The notes beneath the pieces were generated by a model. It was not told where the DNA came from. It made no database searches and saw only the letters and a list, made by a program, of their open reading frames with translations. A stretch of DNA of 64,000 bases from Asanoa iriomotensis (GTDB lineage: Bacteria; Actinomycetota; Actinomycetes; Mycobacteriales; Micromonosporaceae). Positions 8,019 to 17,028 of the stretch are shown one piece after another (positions within the stretch are counted from its first letter, which is position 1; the number at the start of each line of letters is the position of its first letter). Both the position numbers and the translations under genes were made by a program. The stretch is taken from NCBI RefSeq assembly GCF_016862515.1, contig NZ_BONC01000004.1, positions 1 to 64,000 of the forward strand, given 5' to 3'.

Positions 8019-10661
8019 ATGACCACTGTGTCATCTACGTCCCCACAGCTGCCCCCGTACGCACGGATCGTCGCCATCGCCGGGCCGCCCGCGGCGGCCC
8101 TGGCGGCGCTGGTCTGCGCTGCCGCCGGGCTCCTGCCGACGCTGACCGCCCTCGCGGCCGCGACGGCGTTGACGGCCGCCGTCGGCACGGCGCGCCTCGT
8201 CCGGCTCGCGCTGCGGATCCACGCCCGGGTGCACTCGTTCGGTCCGTGCCGCGGCGCCGGCTATCTCGGCATGGGCGTGCTCGCCACCGGCCTGTCCGTC
8301 GTGCTGCTGCCGTTTGCCCCAGCCGGCGCCAGGGCGCCGATCGTCTCCGTCGGCCTCGCCTTCGCGGCCGTGCTCTACGTGATCGGCCTGCTGCTCCTGC
8401 CCGGCGCCGCGACCACCACGCACGCCCGGCTGCGCCGCTGCTTCGACGGTGTGAGCCTCGGCATCAGCATCGCGTTCGCGGTCTGGCTGCTGCCGCCGCA
8501 GGGCGGGATGCCCGCGGCCGCGCTGGCCTCGGCCCTGGTCGGCTCGTTCGGGCTGGCCACCGCCACGGTGATCGTGCTGCGGGTGGTCGCCTACCGGCGG
8601 GCGGCGTGGCTCTGCGGCGGCGGTGTCGGCATCGCGCTCGGCGGGGTCGGCGCGATCTCGATGATCCTCGCCTACCGGGGCCCGTCCTGGGCCCTGCTGA
8701 TCGCCGCCGTGCCCGTCGTGGTCAGCCCGGCGCTGATCCTCGGCGGCGCCGCGCGGACCGAGGCCGGTGTCGAACCCGCGCCGGTCGGCGAGCCCGAGTC
8801 GCACCTGTCCGCGTACCCGTTGCTGACCATCCCCGCAGTCGTCGCCACCCTGGCCGCCGCCTGGCATCTCATCACGGTCGGTCAGTTCGACAAGACGGCG
8901 ATCGTGCTCGGCCTGTCGGTGATACCGACCGTCGTCGCCCGCGAGGTGTTCGCGGTCGCCGACGTCCGCCGCTATGCGCGGCAACTGTCCACACAGGAGG
9001 CCCACTTCCGTTCGCTGGTGTCCGGCGCCGGCGACCTGACGATGGTGGTCGGCGAGGACCTCGTGGTGCGCTGGCAGTCGCCGGCCGCCGCACGCCTCTT
9101 CGGACTGTCCGATGCGGACGTCGTGGGCCGGGCGTTCCCGGACCTGATGCACCCGGAGGACGCCGCCGACGTGCTCGCGGTGCTCAACCAGACACTGTCC
9201 ACGGAGGACGAGGACGCCCGACCGGCGCTGGTGCCGGCCCGCCTGCGCGACGGCCACGGCGCCTGGCGCGACACCGAGTCCACGGTCAGCGACCAGCGCG
9301 ACATCCCCGAGGTGGCCGCGCTGGTCGTGCACATCCGGGACGTCGGCGAGCGCCGCCGACTGGAGCGCACGCTGCACAAGCTGGCGTTCACCGACCAGTT
9401 GACCGGTTTGGCGAACCGCCGGGAGCTGATGCGCACGATCGCCACCCAGCGCTCGGTCGAGGGCCACACGGGCGCCCTGCTGGTGATCGACCTGCACGGC
9501 CTCGCCGGCGTGAACGACGCCCGCGGCCGCGAGGTCGGCGACGCCGTGCTGATCGAGGTGGGCCGGCGCTTGCGCGCCACGGTCGGCACCGACGACGTCG
9601 CGGCCCGGCTCGCCGGCGACGAGTTCGCGGTGGTCACGGTCGAGGGCCCGGTCGTCGCGTACGCGCTGGGCACCCGGCTGCTGACCGCGCTGACCGAGCC
9701 GTACCTGCTGCCCGGCGCCACCGTGCACATCTACGTCAGCGTCGGCCTGGCCGAACTGGCGGGCGGCGACGGCGTCGACGACGTCCTCCGCCGCGCCGAC
9801 CTGGCCCGCCGCCGCGCCGGCCAGCTCGGGCGAAACCGCATCGAGTGGTACGACGCGTACCTCGAAGAGCAGCTCGTGCGCCGGATGGACCTCGAACGGG
9901 AGCTACCCGGCGCCGCCACCCGCGGCGAGCTCGACCTGGTCTTCCAGCCGATCCTCGGCCTGCACGACGGCCAGCCGGTCGGCGCCGAGGCGCTGCTGCG
10001 CTGGCGCAACCCGTCGCTGGGCACGGTGCTGCCGAGCGAGCTGCTCCCGGTCGCCGAGGACCTGGGCGTGATCGGCGAGATCGGCCAGTGGGTGCTGCAG
10101 GAGGCGTGCCGGCGCATCGCCGCCTGGGACCCGCGGCTGTGGCTGTCGGTCAACGTCTCCCCCGCCGAGCTGGCCGCGCCCGACTTCGTCAGCCACGTTG
10201 CCGCAACCCTCGTCGCGAGCCGCCTGTCCCCGGAACGCCTGGTGATCGAAATAGCCGAGGGCCGCGTCGGCGCCGACACCCCGACGGTGGTCACGCAGCT
10301 GGCGGGCTTGCGGGCGCTGGGCGTCAGGACGGCGCTCGACGACTTCGGCGCGGCGCAGGCGAGCCTGGCCCACCTGCGCCGGCTACCGATCGACATCCTC
10401 AAGGTCGACCGCGCCCTGGTCGGCGAACACGTCACGACGCGACAGAACGGCGGCCTGGCCAAGCCCCTGATCGACGTCGTGGTCAGCGTCGGCCGTCGCC
10501 TCGGCATGGAGATCATCGCCGAGGGCCTGGAGTCCGGCGCCCAGATCGACCAGGCCCGCGCCGCCGGCTGCCAACTCGGCCAGGGCTTCGCCCTCGCCCG
10601 CCCGGCCCCGGCCGAACGCTTCGAAGCCTTCCTCGCCGAACGCCTCACCCAACCCAATTAA
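8019..10661 (+). CDS. Membrane PAS-GGDEF-EAL protein (c-di-GMP turnover)
   Basis: Encodes 880 aa. About ten hydrophobic segments fill residues 15-320. A PAS domain follows (HFRSLVSGAGDLTMVV, about 330-450), then GGDEF (450-615) and EAL (620-880). The GGDEF signature reads AGDEF, so the first Gly of the active-site loop is changed; activity is uncertain. The EAL half looks intact: EALLRW, SVNVSPAEL, EIAEG, LDDFG, LKVDR and AEGLES. It is therefore probably a c-di-GMP phosphodiesterase, with the GGDEF part possibly a GTP sensor. The ATG at 8019 is listed; a GTG at 8028 sits better behind AAGGGG (8013-8018). A repeat copy starts 11 nt after the stop. Confidence 0.9.
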   Translation: MTTVSSTSPQLPPYARIVAIAGPPAAALAALVCAAAGLLPTLTALAAATALTAAVGTARLVRLALRIHARVHSFGPCRGAGYLGMGVLATGLSVVLLPFAPAGARAPIVSVGLAFAAVLYVIGLLLLPGAATTTHARLRRCFDGVSLGISIAFAVWLLPPQGGMPAAALASALVGSFGLATATVIVLRVVAYRRAAWLCGGGVGIALGGVGAISMILAYRGPSWALLIAAVPVVVSPALILGGAARTEAGVEPAPVGEPESHLSAYPLLTIPAVVATLAAAWHLITVGQFDKTAIVLGLSVIPTVVAREVFAVADVRRYARQLSTQEAHFRSLVSGAGDLTMVVGEDLVVRWQSPAAARLFGLSDADVVGRAFPDLMHPEDAADVLAVLNQTLSTEDEDARPALVPARLRDGHGAWRDTESTVSDQRDIPEVAALVVHIRDVGERRRLERTLHKLAFTDQLTGLANRRELMRTIATQRSVEGHTGALLVIDLHGLAGVNDARGREVGDAVLIEVGRRLRATVGTDDVAARLAGDEFAVVTVEGPVVAYALGTRLLTALTEPYLLPGATVHIYVSVGLAELAGGDGVDDVLRRADLARRRAGQLGRNRIEWYDAYLEEQLVRRMDLERELPGAATRGELDLVFQPILGLHDGQPVGAEALLRWRNPSLGTVLPSELLPVAEDLGVIGEIGQWVLQEACRRIAAWDPRLWLSVNVSPAELAAPDFVSHVAATLVASRLSPERLVIEIAEGRVGADTPTVVTQLAGLRALGVRTALDDFGAAQASLAHLRRLPIDILKVDRALVGEHVTTRQNGGLAKPLIDVVVSVGRRLGMEIIAEGLESGAQIDQARAAGCQLGQGFALARPAPAERFEAFLAERLTQPN

Positions 10662-10672
10662 CCAAATTCAAG

Positions 10673-10749
10673 CGGTCCCGGGCTCGCGGTGGTCCGGACC
10701 GCCGCTCCCGCCGGACACCGCTCGCTTCGCGTCGCTGCCACGTCCGCGG
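10673..10749 (+). repeat. Intergenic repeat, copy B
   Basis: Same element as at 2226 and 14957. It shares the 20-nt core GCTCCCGCCGGACACCGCTC and the CTGCCACGTCCGCGG end. It begins 11 nt after the stop of the GGDEF-EAL gene, in the sense orientation. Confidence 0.8.
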
Positions 10750-10862
10750 CAACCCCGGAGTCGATCTTCGACGCACTCCGCCGACATGTTTCCGTTCCCC
10801 CGCGCGGACTGCGCCCGACCAGATCGATCTGGGCTCGACCGCATCGCGCCACGAACCTGGCA

Positions 10863-10887
10863 GGGCCGGGCCCCTCGGGCCCGGCCC
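10863..10887. terminator. Perfect GC hairpin, possible terminator
   Basis: GGGCCGGGCCC and GGGCCCGGCCC form an 11-bp perfect stem around a 3-nt CTC loop. There is no T-tract, as is common for actinobacterial terminators. It lies 200 bp past the GGDEF-EAL gene and could end that transcript. Confidence 0.5.
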
Positions 10888-11392
10888 GGTGCCCGGCGCA
10901 AGTGCCATCTGGCAACCGCACCAGTTGGTCTCGGGCGGCGCGGACCGGCCCCGGCTCACCGCAGCTTCGGCCGTGCGTCGGGCATCCACCCCGAGCCCGC
11001 TCGGGGACCGCGCCCGGGAAACGGACACCCGGTTCCAGCGCCTTCGCCGGTCTTGCCGGTGCGGGCGCGTGCGTGGGCCGGCTCCCAGCAGCCACCGCTG
11101 CCGTTGGCCGCGGTGCGAGAGTCCAACCGGGAGGGCGATTCTGGCGACTTACAGCTCGAATTTCCCAAATCCGATACCCCACGCGACGAAGTTGGCAAAT
11201 GGTTGCTGGTATGGCAGCAACGAACTTCCAAGATCTGCAGCCCATCGCCGAACACAGCGGACCGGCGCGGTTGATCGCATTCGCGGAAGCCGAACGCGTT
11301 CCGGACCTCTCGCTCTCGGGTGGGCCGGCGACGTCGTGCCGCGCGCTCAACCTTCTTCGGCAGACGTTGCCGCATCCGATTTGACACTGAGC

Positions 11393-11461
11393 CACCGCGG
11401 ACCTGGCAGCGGAGCGGTCCCCGGCGGGAGCGACGGTCGCGCCCACGACGGGCCCGGGACA
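11393..11461 (-). repeat. Intergenic repeat, copy D (reverse orientation)
   Basis: Read on the minus strand this gives GTCCCGGGCCCGTCGTGGGC, then GCGACCGTCGCTCCCGCCGG, and ends CTGCCAGGTCCGCGG. It is the same element as copies A-C but inverted. With copy B it brackets about 640 bp of non-coding sequence. Confidence 0.75.
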
Positions 11462-11668
11462 AGAAGTGAGATTGGTCCGGTCCTGGTGGGTCTGAAGGGC
11501 TCGCGCGTAAAGATTGAATGTCCTTCTGTTTCCGCTCCGAAACGGCGGAGGGGCCGGCAGAGGGGCGTTCGGCCGGACAAATAGACTCGCTCGGGTCGTC
11601 GCGCGCGTGTCACGCTCGCGAGCGGACCGACCGCATACGAATCGCCCACACGACGCAAGGGGGCACCG

Positions 11669-11968
11669 ATGGCTGCCATTTCCCGCGATGAGGTCGCGCA
11701 TCTCGCGCGGCTGTCGCGGCTCGCCGTGACCGAGCAGGAGCTCGACACGTTCGCCGGCCAGCTGGACGTGATTCTCCAGGCCGTGGCACGGGTCGGTGAG
11801 GTCGCCGCCGCGGACATCCCGCCGACCTCACACTCCGTGCCGCTGACCAACGTGTTGCGGGAAGACGTCGTGATCAACTGCTTGACGCGGGAAGAGGCCC
11901 TCGCGGGCGCGCCCGACGTCGAGGAAGACCGGTTCAGGGTGCCGCGCATCCTGGACGAGGAGGCGTGA
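11669..11968 (+). CDS. gatC: Asp-tRNA(Asn)/Glu-tRNA(Gln) amidotransferase subunit C
   Basis: Encodes 99 aa with the GatC family start: [22 protein letters not shown] and later [19 protein letters not shown]. GatC stabilises the GatA-GatB complex, which amidates misacylated Glu-tRNA(Gln) or Asp-tRNA(Asn). The ATG at 11669 follows an AGGGGG ribosome-binding site. It overlaps gatA by 4 nt (GTGA), and gatC-gatA-gatB form a coupled operon. Length and motifs are normal. Confidence 0.95.
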   Translation: MAAISRDEVAHLARLSRLAVTEQELDTFAGQLDVILQAVARVGEVAAADIPPTSHSVPLTNVLREDVVINCLTREEALAGAPDVEEDRFRVPRILDEEA

Positions 11969-13455
11969 CGGTGTCAGATCTGACGAAGCTCACCGCGGCC
12001 GAGATCGCCAAGCGGATCAGCGACGGCGACGTGTCCGCCGAGGAAGTGACCCGGGCCCATCTCGACCGGATCGCCGCCGTCGACGGCAAGGTGCACGCCT
12101 TCCTGCACGTCGACGCCGACGGTGCGATCGCGGCCGCCCGCGAGGTCGACGCCAAGCGCGCCCGGAAGGAAACCCTGGGCCCGCTCGCCGGCGTGCCGGT
12201 CGCCGTCAAGGACGTGCTGACCACCAAGGGCGTCCCGACCACCGCCGGCTCCAAGATCCTCGAAGGCTGGCGGCCGCCCTACGACTCGACCGTCGTCGAG
12301 CGCCTGCGCGACGCCGGCACGGTCATCCTCGGCAAGACCAACATGGACGAGTTCGCGATGGGCTCGTCGACCGAATACTCGGCCTACGGCCCCACGAACA
12401 ACCCCTGGGACCTCGGCCGCATCCCCGGCGGTTCCGGCGGCGGCAGCGCCGCGGCGATCGCCGCCTACGAGGCCCCCCTGGCGATCGGCACCGACACCGG
12501 TGGCTCGATCCGCCAGCCCGGCGCGGTCACCGGCACCGTCGGCTCCAAGCCGACCTACGGCGGCACCTCCCGGTACGGCCTCATCGCCTTCTCCTCCAGC
12601 CTCGACACCCCGGGCCCCTGCGCCCGCACGGTGCTCGACGCCGCGCTGCTGCACGAGGTCATGGCCGGCCACGACTGGCGCGACTCGACCTCGATCCCCC
12701 AGCCCGTGCCCCCGGTGGTCGAGGCCGCCCGGCGCGGCATGACCGGCGACCTGACCGGCGTCAAGCTCGGCCTGGTCACCCAGTTCGACGCCGGCGAGGG
12801 CGCCGAGCCGGGCGTCATGGCCGCGTTCCACGACGCGCTGGCCGCGCTCACCAAGCTGGGCGCCGAGCTCGTCGAGGTGTCCGCACCCCACTTCCAGTAC
12901 GCGCTGCCCGCCTACTACCTGATCGCACCCAGCGAGTGCTCCTCGAACCTCGCCCGGTTCGACGGCGTCCGCTACGGGCTGCGGGTCGGCGACGACGGCA
13001 ACCGCTCGCTGGAAGAGGTCATGTCGCTGACCCGCGAGGCCGGCTTCGGCCCCGAGGTCAAGCGGCGGATCATGCTCGGCACCTACGCGCTGTCCAGCGG
13101 CTACTACGACGCCTACTACGGCCAGGCGCAGAAGGTCCGCACGCTGATCACGCAGGACTTCAACCAGGCCTTCGAGCAGGTCGACGTGCTGGTCTCGCCG
13201 ACAACGCCGTTCGTGGCGTTCCCGTTCGGGTCGCGCACCTCCGACCCCTACCAGATGTACCTCGCCGACCTCTTCACGATCCCCACCAACCTCTACGGCG
13301 GGCCCGGCATCTCGGTGCCGTGCGGGCTCTCGGACGGGCTGCCGGTCGGCTTCCAGATCATGGCGCCGACCATGGCCGACGACCGCATGTACCGGGTCGC
13401 CGCCGCGCTCGAGTCCGCCGTCGGCACGCTGACCCCGCCGTCCCTGGAGGGCTGA
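11965..13455 (+). CDS. gatA: Asp-tRNA(Asn)/Glu-tRNA(Gln) amidotransferase subunit A
   Basis: Encodes 496 aa, normal for GatA. The amidase signature is complete: catalytic Lys near residue 82 (VPVAVKDVL), the cis-Ser near 157 ([11 protein letters not shown]) and the nucleophile Ser near 181 ([11 protein letters not shown]). It releases ammonia from glutamine for transfer to tRNA-bound Glu or Asp in GatB. The GTG at 11965 overlaps the gatC stop (GTGA); a GTG at 11971 is also possible. Its stop overlaps the gatB start as TGATGA, so the three subunits are translationally coupled. Confidence 0.96.
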   Translation: MTVSDLTKLTAAEIAKRISDGDVSAEEVTRAHLDRIAAVDGKVHAFLHVDADGAIAAAREVDAKRARKETLGPLAGVPVAVKDVLTTKGVPTTAGSKILEGWRPPYDSTVVERLRDAGTVILGKTNMDEFAMGSSTEYSAYGPTNNPWDLGRIPGGSGGGSAAAIAAYEAPLAIGTDTGGSIRQPGAVTGTVGSKPTYGGTSRYGLIAFSSSLDTPGPCARTVLDAALLHEVMAGHDWRDSTSIPQPVPPVVEAARRGMTGDLTGVKLGLVTQFDAGEGAEPGVMAAFHDALAALTKLGAELVEVSAPHFQYALPAYYLIAPSECSSNLARFDGVRYGLRVGDDGNRSLEEVMSLTREAGFGPEVKRRIMLGTYALSSGYYDAYYGQAQKVRTLITQDFNQAFEQVDVLVSPTTPFVAFPFGSRTSDPYQMYLADLFTIPTNLYGGPGISVPCGLSDGLPVGFQIMAPTMADDRMYRVAAALESAVGTLTPPSLEG

Positions 13456-14954
13456 TGACCACCACGACGCTGCCCGCCTACGACGACGCGGTCGCCACCT
13501 TCGAGCCGGTCATCGGCCTGGAGACCCACGTCGAGCTCGGCACCAACACCAAGATGTTCTGCGGCTGCCCGACCGACTTCGGCGGCGAGCCCAACACCCG
13601 GGTCTGCCCGGTCTGCCTCGGCCTGCCCGGTTCGCTCCCGGTGGCCAACAAGGCCGCGATCGAGGCGACGATCCGGATCGGCCTCGCGCTGAACTGCTCG
13701 ATCGCCACCTGGTGCCGGTTCGCCCGGAAAAACTACTTCTACCCGGACATGCCGAAGAACTTCCAGATCAGCCAGTACGACGAGCCGCTCTGCGTCGACG
13801 GCTACCTCGACGTCGAGGTCGACGGTCGCACGGTGCGGATCGGCATCGAGCGGGTGCACCTCGAAGAGGACACCGGCAAGACGCTGCACGTCGGCGGGGC
13901 GACCGGCCGCATCCACGGCGCCACCGAGTCGCTGGTCGACTACAACCGCGCCGGCATCCCGCTGGTCGAGATCGTCACCAAGCCGGTGCCCGGCACCGGC
14001 GCGCTCGCGCCCGAGGTGGCCCGCGCCTACGTCACCGAGTTGCGCGACATCCTCCGCGGTCTGGGCGTCTCCGACGTCCGCATGGAGGAGGGCTCGCTGC
14101 GCTGCGACGTCAACACGTCGCTCAACCGGCCCGGCGAGGAGTGGGGCACCCGCACCGAGACCAAGAACGTCAACTCGCTGCGCTCGGTCGAGCGGGCCGT
14201 CCGCTCCGAGATCATCCGCCAGGCGTCGGTGCTCGAGGCCGGCGGCCGGATCGTGCAGGAGACCCGGCACTTCTCCGAGGAGACCGGCGACACCCGCCCG
14301 GGCCGCTCCAAGGAAGAGGCGACGGACTACCGCTACTTCCCGGAGCCGGACCTGGTGCCGCTCGCCCCGGACCCGGCGTGGGTGTCGGCGTTGAAGGCCG
14401 CCCTGCCGGAGCCGCCGCGGGTGCACCGCAAGCGCCTCCAGGAGAGCTGGGGACTGTCCGATCTGGACATGCAGTCCGTGGTCAACGCCGGCGCGGTCGA
14501 GCTGATCGAGCAGACGGTGGCGGCGGGCGCGACCGCGGCGGCGGCCCGCAAGTGGTGGCTGGGCGAGCTGGCCCGGCGCGCCAACGAGTCCGGCATCGAG
14601 CTGTCGGCGGTCGGCGCCACCCCGGCGCAGGTCGCGGAACTGCAGACGCTGGTCGACGGCGGCAAGCTCAACGACAAGCTGGCCCGCGTGGTGCTCGAGG
14701 GCGTCGTAGCCGGCGAAGGCGACCCGACGGCGGTGATGGAGGCGCGCGGCCTCGCGGTCGTCTCCGACACGGGCGCCCTGACGGCGGCGGTCGACGCGGC
14801 CATCGCCGCCAACGCGGACGTGGCCGACAAGGTCCGCGGCGGCAACCTCGCAGCGGCGGGCGCCCTGATCGGCGCCGTCATGAAGACCACGAAGGGCCAG
14901 GCGGACGCGAAGGCGGTCCGCGAGCTGATCCTGCAGCGCCTCGGCGCCAACTAA
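13455..14954 (+). CDS. gatB: Asp-tRNA(Asn)/Glu-tRNA(Gln) amidotransferase subunit B
   Basis: Encodes 499 aa. The cradle domain carries family motifs ([38 protein letters not shown]) with the zinc-type Cys residues, followed by [19 protein letters not shown] and the [15 protein letters not shown] segment. The C-terminal helical and tail (YqeY-like) domains bind tRNA. It phosphorylates the tRNA-linked Glu/Asp with ATP and accepts ammonia from GatA. The ATG at 13455 overlaps the gatA stop by one base. A repeat copy begins 2 nt after the stop. Confidence 0.96.
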   Translation: MTTTTLPAYDDAVATFEPVIGLETHVELGTNTKMFCGCPTDFGGEPNTRVCPVCLGLPGSLPVANKAAIEATIRIGLALNCSIATWCRFARKNYFYPDMPKNFQISQYDEPLCVDGYLDVEVDGRTVRIGIERVHLEEDTGKTLHVGGATGRIHGATESLVDYNRAGIPLVEIVTKPVPGTGALAPEVARAYVTELRDILRGLGVSDVRMEEGSLRCDVNTSLNRPGEEWGTRTETKNVNSLRSVERAVRSEIIRQASVLEAGGRIVQETRHFSEETGDTRPGRSKEEATDYRYFPEPDLVPLAPDPAWVSALKAALPEPPRVHRKRLQESWGLSDLDMQSVVNAGAVELIEQTVAAGATAAAARKWWLGELARRANESGIELSAVGATPAQVAELQTLVDGGKLNDKLARVVLEGVVAGEGDPTAVMEARGLAVVSDTGALTAAVDAAIAANADVADKVRGGNLAAAGALIGAVMKTTKGQADAKAVRELILQRLGAN

Positions 14955-14956
14955 GA

Positions 14957-15032
14957 GGTCCCGGGTCCGTCGGGGGCGCGACCGTCGCTCCCGCCGGACA
15001 CCGCTCGCTCCGCTTCGCTGCCAGGTCCGCGG
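14957..15032 (+). repeat. Intergenic repeat, copy C
   Basis: Same element as at 2226 and 10673: core GCTCCCGCCGGACACCGCTC, end CTGCCAGGTCCGCGG. It starts 2 nt after the gatB stop, in the sense orientation. The first half can fold as GGGCGCGA / TCGCTCCC around CCG, with one mismatch. Confidence 0.8.
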
Positions 15033-15042
15033 TTGGTTTTAG

Positions 15043-15071
15043 TTTCCATGGCTACTATTTCCATGTAGAGT
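15043..15071 (+). promoter_or_regulatory. Tandem TTTCCATG repeats and leaderless promoter of the MarR-like gene
   Basis: TTTCCATG occurs at 15043-15050 and 15058-15065, exactly 15 nt apart, in an AT-richer pocket. A TAGAGT -10 box follows at 15066-15071 and the GTG start is 7 nt later. There is no ribosome-binding site, so the mRNA is probably leaderless. The repeats sit where -35 and upstream contacts would be and are good candidates for autoregulatory binding. Confidence 0.55.
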
Positions 15072-15078
15072 AAATCCC

Positions 15079-15972
15079 GTGGACGACGACACCGCGACCG
15101 GCCGCCTGCTGTGGCACGTGACGCTGCGCTGGCGAGCGGCCGTCGACCGGGCTGTGGCGCCGCTGGGCCTGACCCACGCGCAATACAGCCTGATCGCCTC
15201 GCTCTACGGTCTGACCCGGCGGGGCGCCCAACCCACCCAGCGCGAGCTCGCGGAGTTCGCCGAACTCGAGCCGATCTACGTCTCGAAGCTCATCCGCGCA
15301 CTGGCCGCGGCCGGCCTGGTCACGAGGTCGGCCCACCCGACCGACTCGCGGGCGGTGCAGCTCACCCTCACCGAGAAGGGCGTCGAGACCACCGAGGCCG
15401 CGATCGCCGTGGTGCACGCCTTGCAGCACGACCTCACCAAGCCGATCGGCGGCCCGTCGAGTCCACGCAACCGTCAGCTCATCGCCATTCTCAAGGACCT
15501 GCTCGGCACACCGCCGGGCCAACCAGACGGGAGCCAGGCCATGACCACGACGCCAACCCTGACCGGCCAGGACGTCGCCGAGGCACAGGGCGCACTCGGC
15601 GCGCTGCTCGACCACGTGCTGTCCGACGCCGGCGTATCCGGCACCGAATACGTCACCTTCCGCGTGATCACCGCCCGCGGCCCGTGGGCCTCTATTGGCG
15701 AGCTGAGCGCCTTCCTGGCGACACAGCCGCAGCTGCGCCTTGACCGCGCTGCCGCCGAAGCGCTCTGCGCCGGCTTGGTCCAAAAAGGACTCGTCACGGC
15801 CGGCGAGCCGGTGGCGCTCACCGACGCTGGCACCAACCTGTTCGCCGACCTCAACGAGCGCGTGCGCCGCACCACGGCCGACATCTACGCGGGCCTCGAC
15901 CCGGCCGACCTGGCAACGGCCCGCAAGGTCCTCGCCACCCTGGCGGAACGGGCTCGCCAAGCGACGAACTGA
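15079..15972 (+). CDS. MarR-type regulator with two fused MarR-like halves
   Basis: Encodes 297 aa, twice the usual MarR length. Residues 1-150 are a classic MarR unit: LTHAQYSLIASLYGL, QRELAEFAELEPIYVSKLIRAL (recognition helix) and a wing at RSAHPTDSRAVQLTLTEKG. After a Pro-rich linker, residues 155-297 repeat the pattern more weakly: GVSGTEYVTFRVITARG, LVQKGLVTAGEPVALTDAG. The protein could act as a single-chain pseudo-dimer. An ATG at 15541 opens the second half, so two genes made contiguous by fusion are also possible. Target unknown; the adjacent TTTCCATG repeats suggest autoregulation. Confidence 0.8.
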   Translation: MDDDTATGRLLWHVTLRWRAAVDRAVAPLGLTHAQYSLIASLYGLTRRGAQPTQRELAEFAELEPIYVSKLIRALAAAGLVTRSAHPTDSRAVQLTLTEKGVETTEAAIAVVHALQHDLTKPIGGPSSPRNRQLIAILKDLLGTPPGQPDGSQAMTTTPTLTGQDVAEAQGALGALLDHVLSDAGVSGTEYVTFRVITARGPWASIGELSAFLATQPQLRLDRAAAEALCAGLVQKGLVTAGEPVALTDAGTNLFADLNERVRRTTADIYAGLDPADLATARKVLATLAERARQATN

Positions 15973-16089
15973 CCCGAGCGGCCGTCACCTCGACGTACGG
16001 ACGGGCAACCCACGCCAACGCCCAGGCGGCGGATGGAGAACCGTCCGAATGCGACCGCCAGTTGTTCCTCGTCGAGAGCGCCTCAACTT

Positions 16090-16380
16090 CTGCGTGCAAG
16101 CTTCTGTCCCCCGAAGCTGGTCGGTGGCACCAAACGCATGATCGAAGAGCGCCGGAGGCAGGACGAGCCGCTGCAGGCTGTCGCGGTCCGGGCGCTCGAC
16201 GACCTGCCTGAGCGTCGTGAAGACCACGCCTTGACCCTCGACGGCGACTGCGCTCAGTGGCCGATCATCGTCGTGATCGACCACCCCCACAGTCGGCCAG
16301 CGAGACACAGAAGACATCTTCGGCGGGGTCGATCTCGATTGCCAGGTCCTTGCGCCTTCAGGCGACAACGAGGGTCCGAT
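16090..16380 (-). pseudogene. Frameshifted gene fragment, unknown family
   Basis: On the minus strand one frame reads protein-like from about 16370 (RKDLAIEIDPAEDVFCVSLADCG) and is cut by a stop. A second frame continues from about 16285 (VDHDDDRPLSAVAVEGQG, then VVFTTLRQVVERPDRDSLQ and LFDHAFGATDQLRG). A single frameshift would join them. No start or family is recognised. It is treated as a decayed gene; a sequencing error is the alternative. Confidence 0.35.
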
Positions 16381-16829
16381 TCGGGCGGGAGTTGGAGCGT
16401 TTCGAGAAGTTCGTCCACGCCGCCGCCCGCAGCAGCACGACCAAGCGGACGATACCGGCGCTGTCCTTCGACGCCGTCGAGGACCCGGACGCGGTGGACC
16501 ACTATCGCGAGCTGCTGGACAAGATCTGGAGCAAGCAGGTGCTCGCCGGAACGGCGGACGCCTGCACGCGTCGGGCGGTACTCGACCTGCTCGACCGCGT
16601 GCCCCCGGCGTACCAGGCCGCGGTGGGCCGGTGGATCCGCGATAAGCGCCGTCTGCTACTCCGGACTGGAAGGCGAGTGGGCGGGTTCCATTCGCTCGGC
16701 CCCTACGGCGACGACGCGATAGTTGTCTATATCTGTGACCGCGAAGCCAACGTGCCCGACGTCGCCGTAATGTGGAATGGCTCTCCCGGACGGCCGGAAC
16801 CGACGCGGGTGAGCCCGCTGCTGGCGTAG
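16257..16829 (+). CDS. Hypothetical protein, possibly a truncated gene
   Basis: The open frame encodes up to 190 aa, of which only the last ~150 (from FGRELERFEKFV on) read as real protein: mixed helices, SLGPYGDDAIVVYICDR and VPDVAVMWNGSPGRP near the end. The first ~40 residues overlap the decayed minus-strand gene and look non-coding, so the gene has probably lost its 5' end. No domain is recognised and no ribosome-binding site is seen. GC content is slightly lower than in neighbours. The sequence on either side (15973-16090 and 16830-16955) shows nothing recognisable. Confidence 0.4.
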   Translation: MADHRRDRPPPQSASETQKTSSAGSISIARSLRLQATTRVRFGRELERFEKFVHAAARSSTTKRTIPALSFDAVEDPDAVDHYRELLDKIWSKQVLAGTADACTRRAVLDLLDRVPPAYQAAVGRWIRDKRRLLLRTGRRVGGFHSLGPYGDDAIVVYICDREANVPDVAVMWNGSPGRPEPTRVSPLLA

Positions 16830-16955
16830 CGGCGGTCAGGCTGCGCCCATCTGGCCGACCAGGCGGGCCGTTCGCCAAACCTGTTCGTCGCCGACGCGTT
16901 CAGCACCTTGACCCGCGCAAGGCGGGGTGACGGCCGGGAGCCGCGTCGACGACCT

Positions 16956-16975
16956 GCGCGCGGCGCGCCGCGCGC
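16956..16975. terminator. Perfect 20-bp palindrome after the GGDEF-EAL gene
   Basis: GCGCGCGGCG is followed directly by its exact reverse complement. It lies 54 bp past the stop of the minus-strand GGDEF-EAL gene, where a terminator would be expected. There is no T-tract. Confidence 0.4.
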
Positions 16976-17028
16976 TCGGCCCCGCGCGCCGCGCCTCCGT
17001 TGCCACTAGGGGGTCGGGGCTGTCGCGG

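Larger units (their letters stand above)
10662..11668. other. 1 kb intergenic region without a supportable gene
   Basis: Between the GGDEF-EAL gene and gatC there is about 1 kb with no convincing coding sequence; the frames that stay open are Arg/Pro-rich shadows or lack starts. It holds two repeat copies in opposite orientation (10673-10749 and 11393-11461), a perfect hairpin (10863-10887) and a less GC-rich stretch at about 11130-11400 that may be a decayed gene. The gatC promoter should lie in 11585-11660. Confidence 0.6.

Noticed and set aside
8246-11584. Very long open frame (over 1000 codons) running through the GGDEF-EAL gene and the following spacer
   Set aside because: Translation is Arg/Pro/Gly-rich without domains; it is the shifted frame of a GC-rich gene, and the true frame has clear PAS, GGDEF and EAL motifs.
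11965-13455. GatA active site with GGSGGGS in place of GGSSGGS as a sign of inactivation
   Set aside because: The cis-Ser is the first Ser of the motif and is kept, as are the Lys and nucleophile Ser; the variation is common in actinobacteria.
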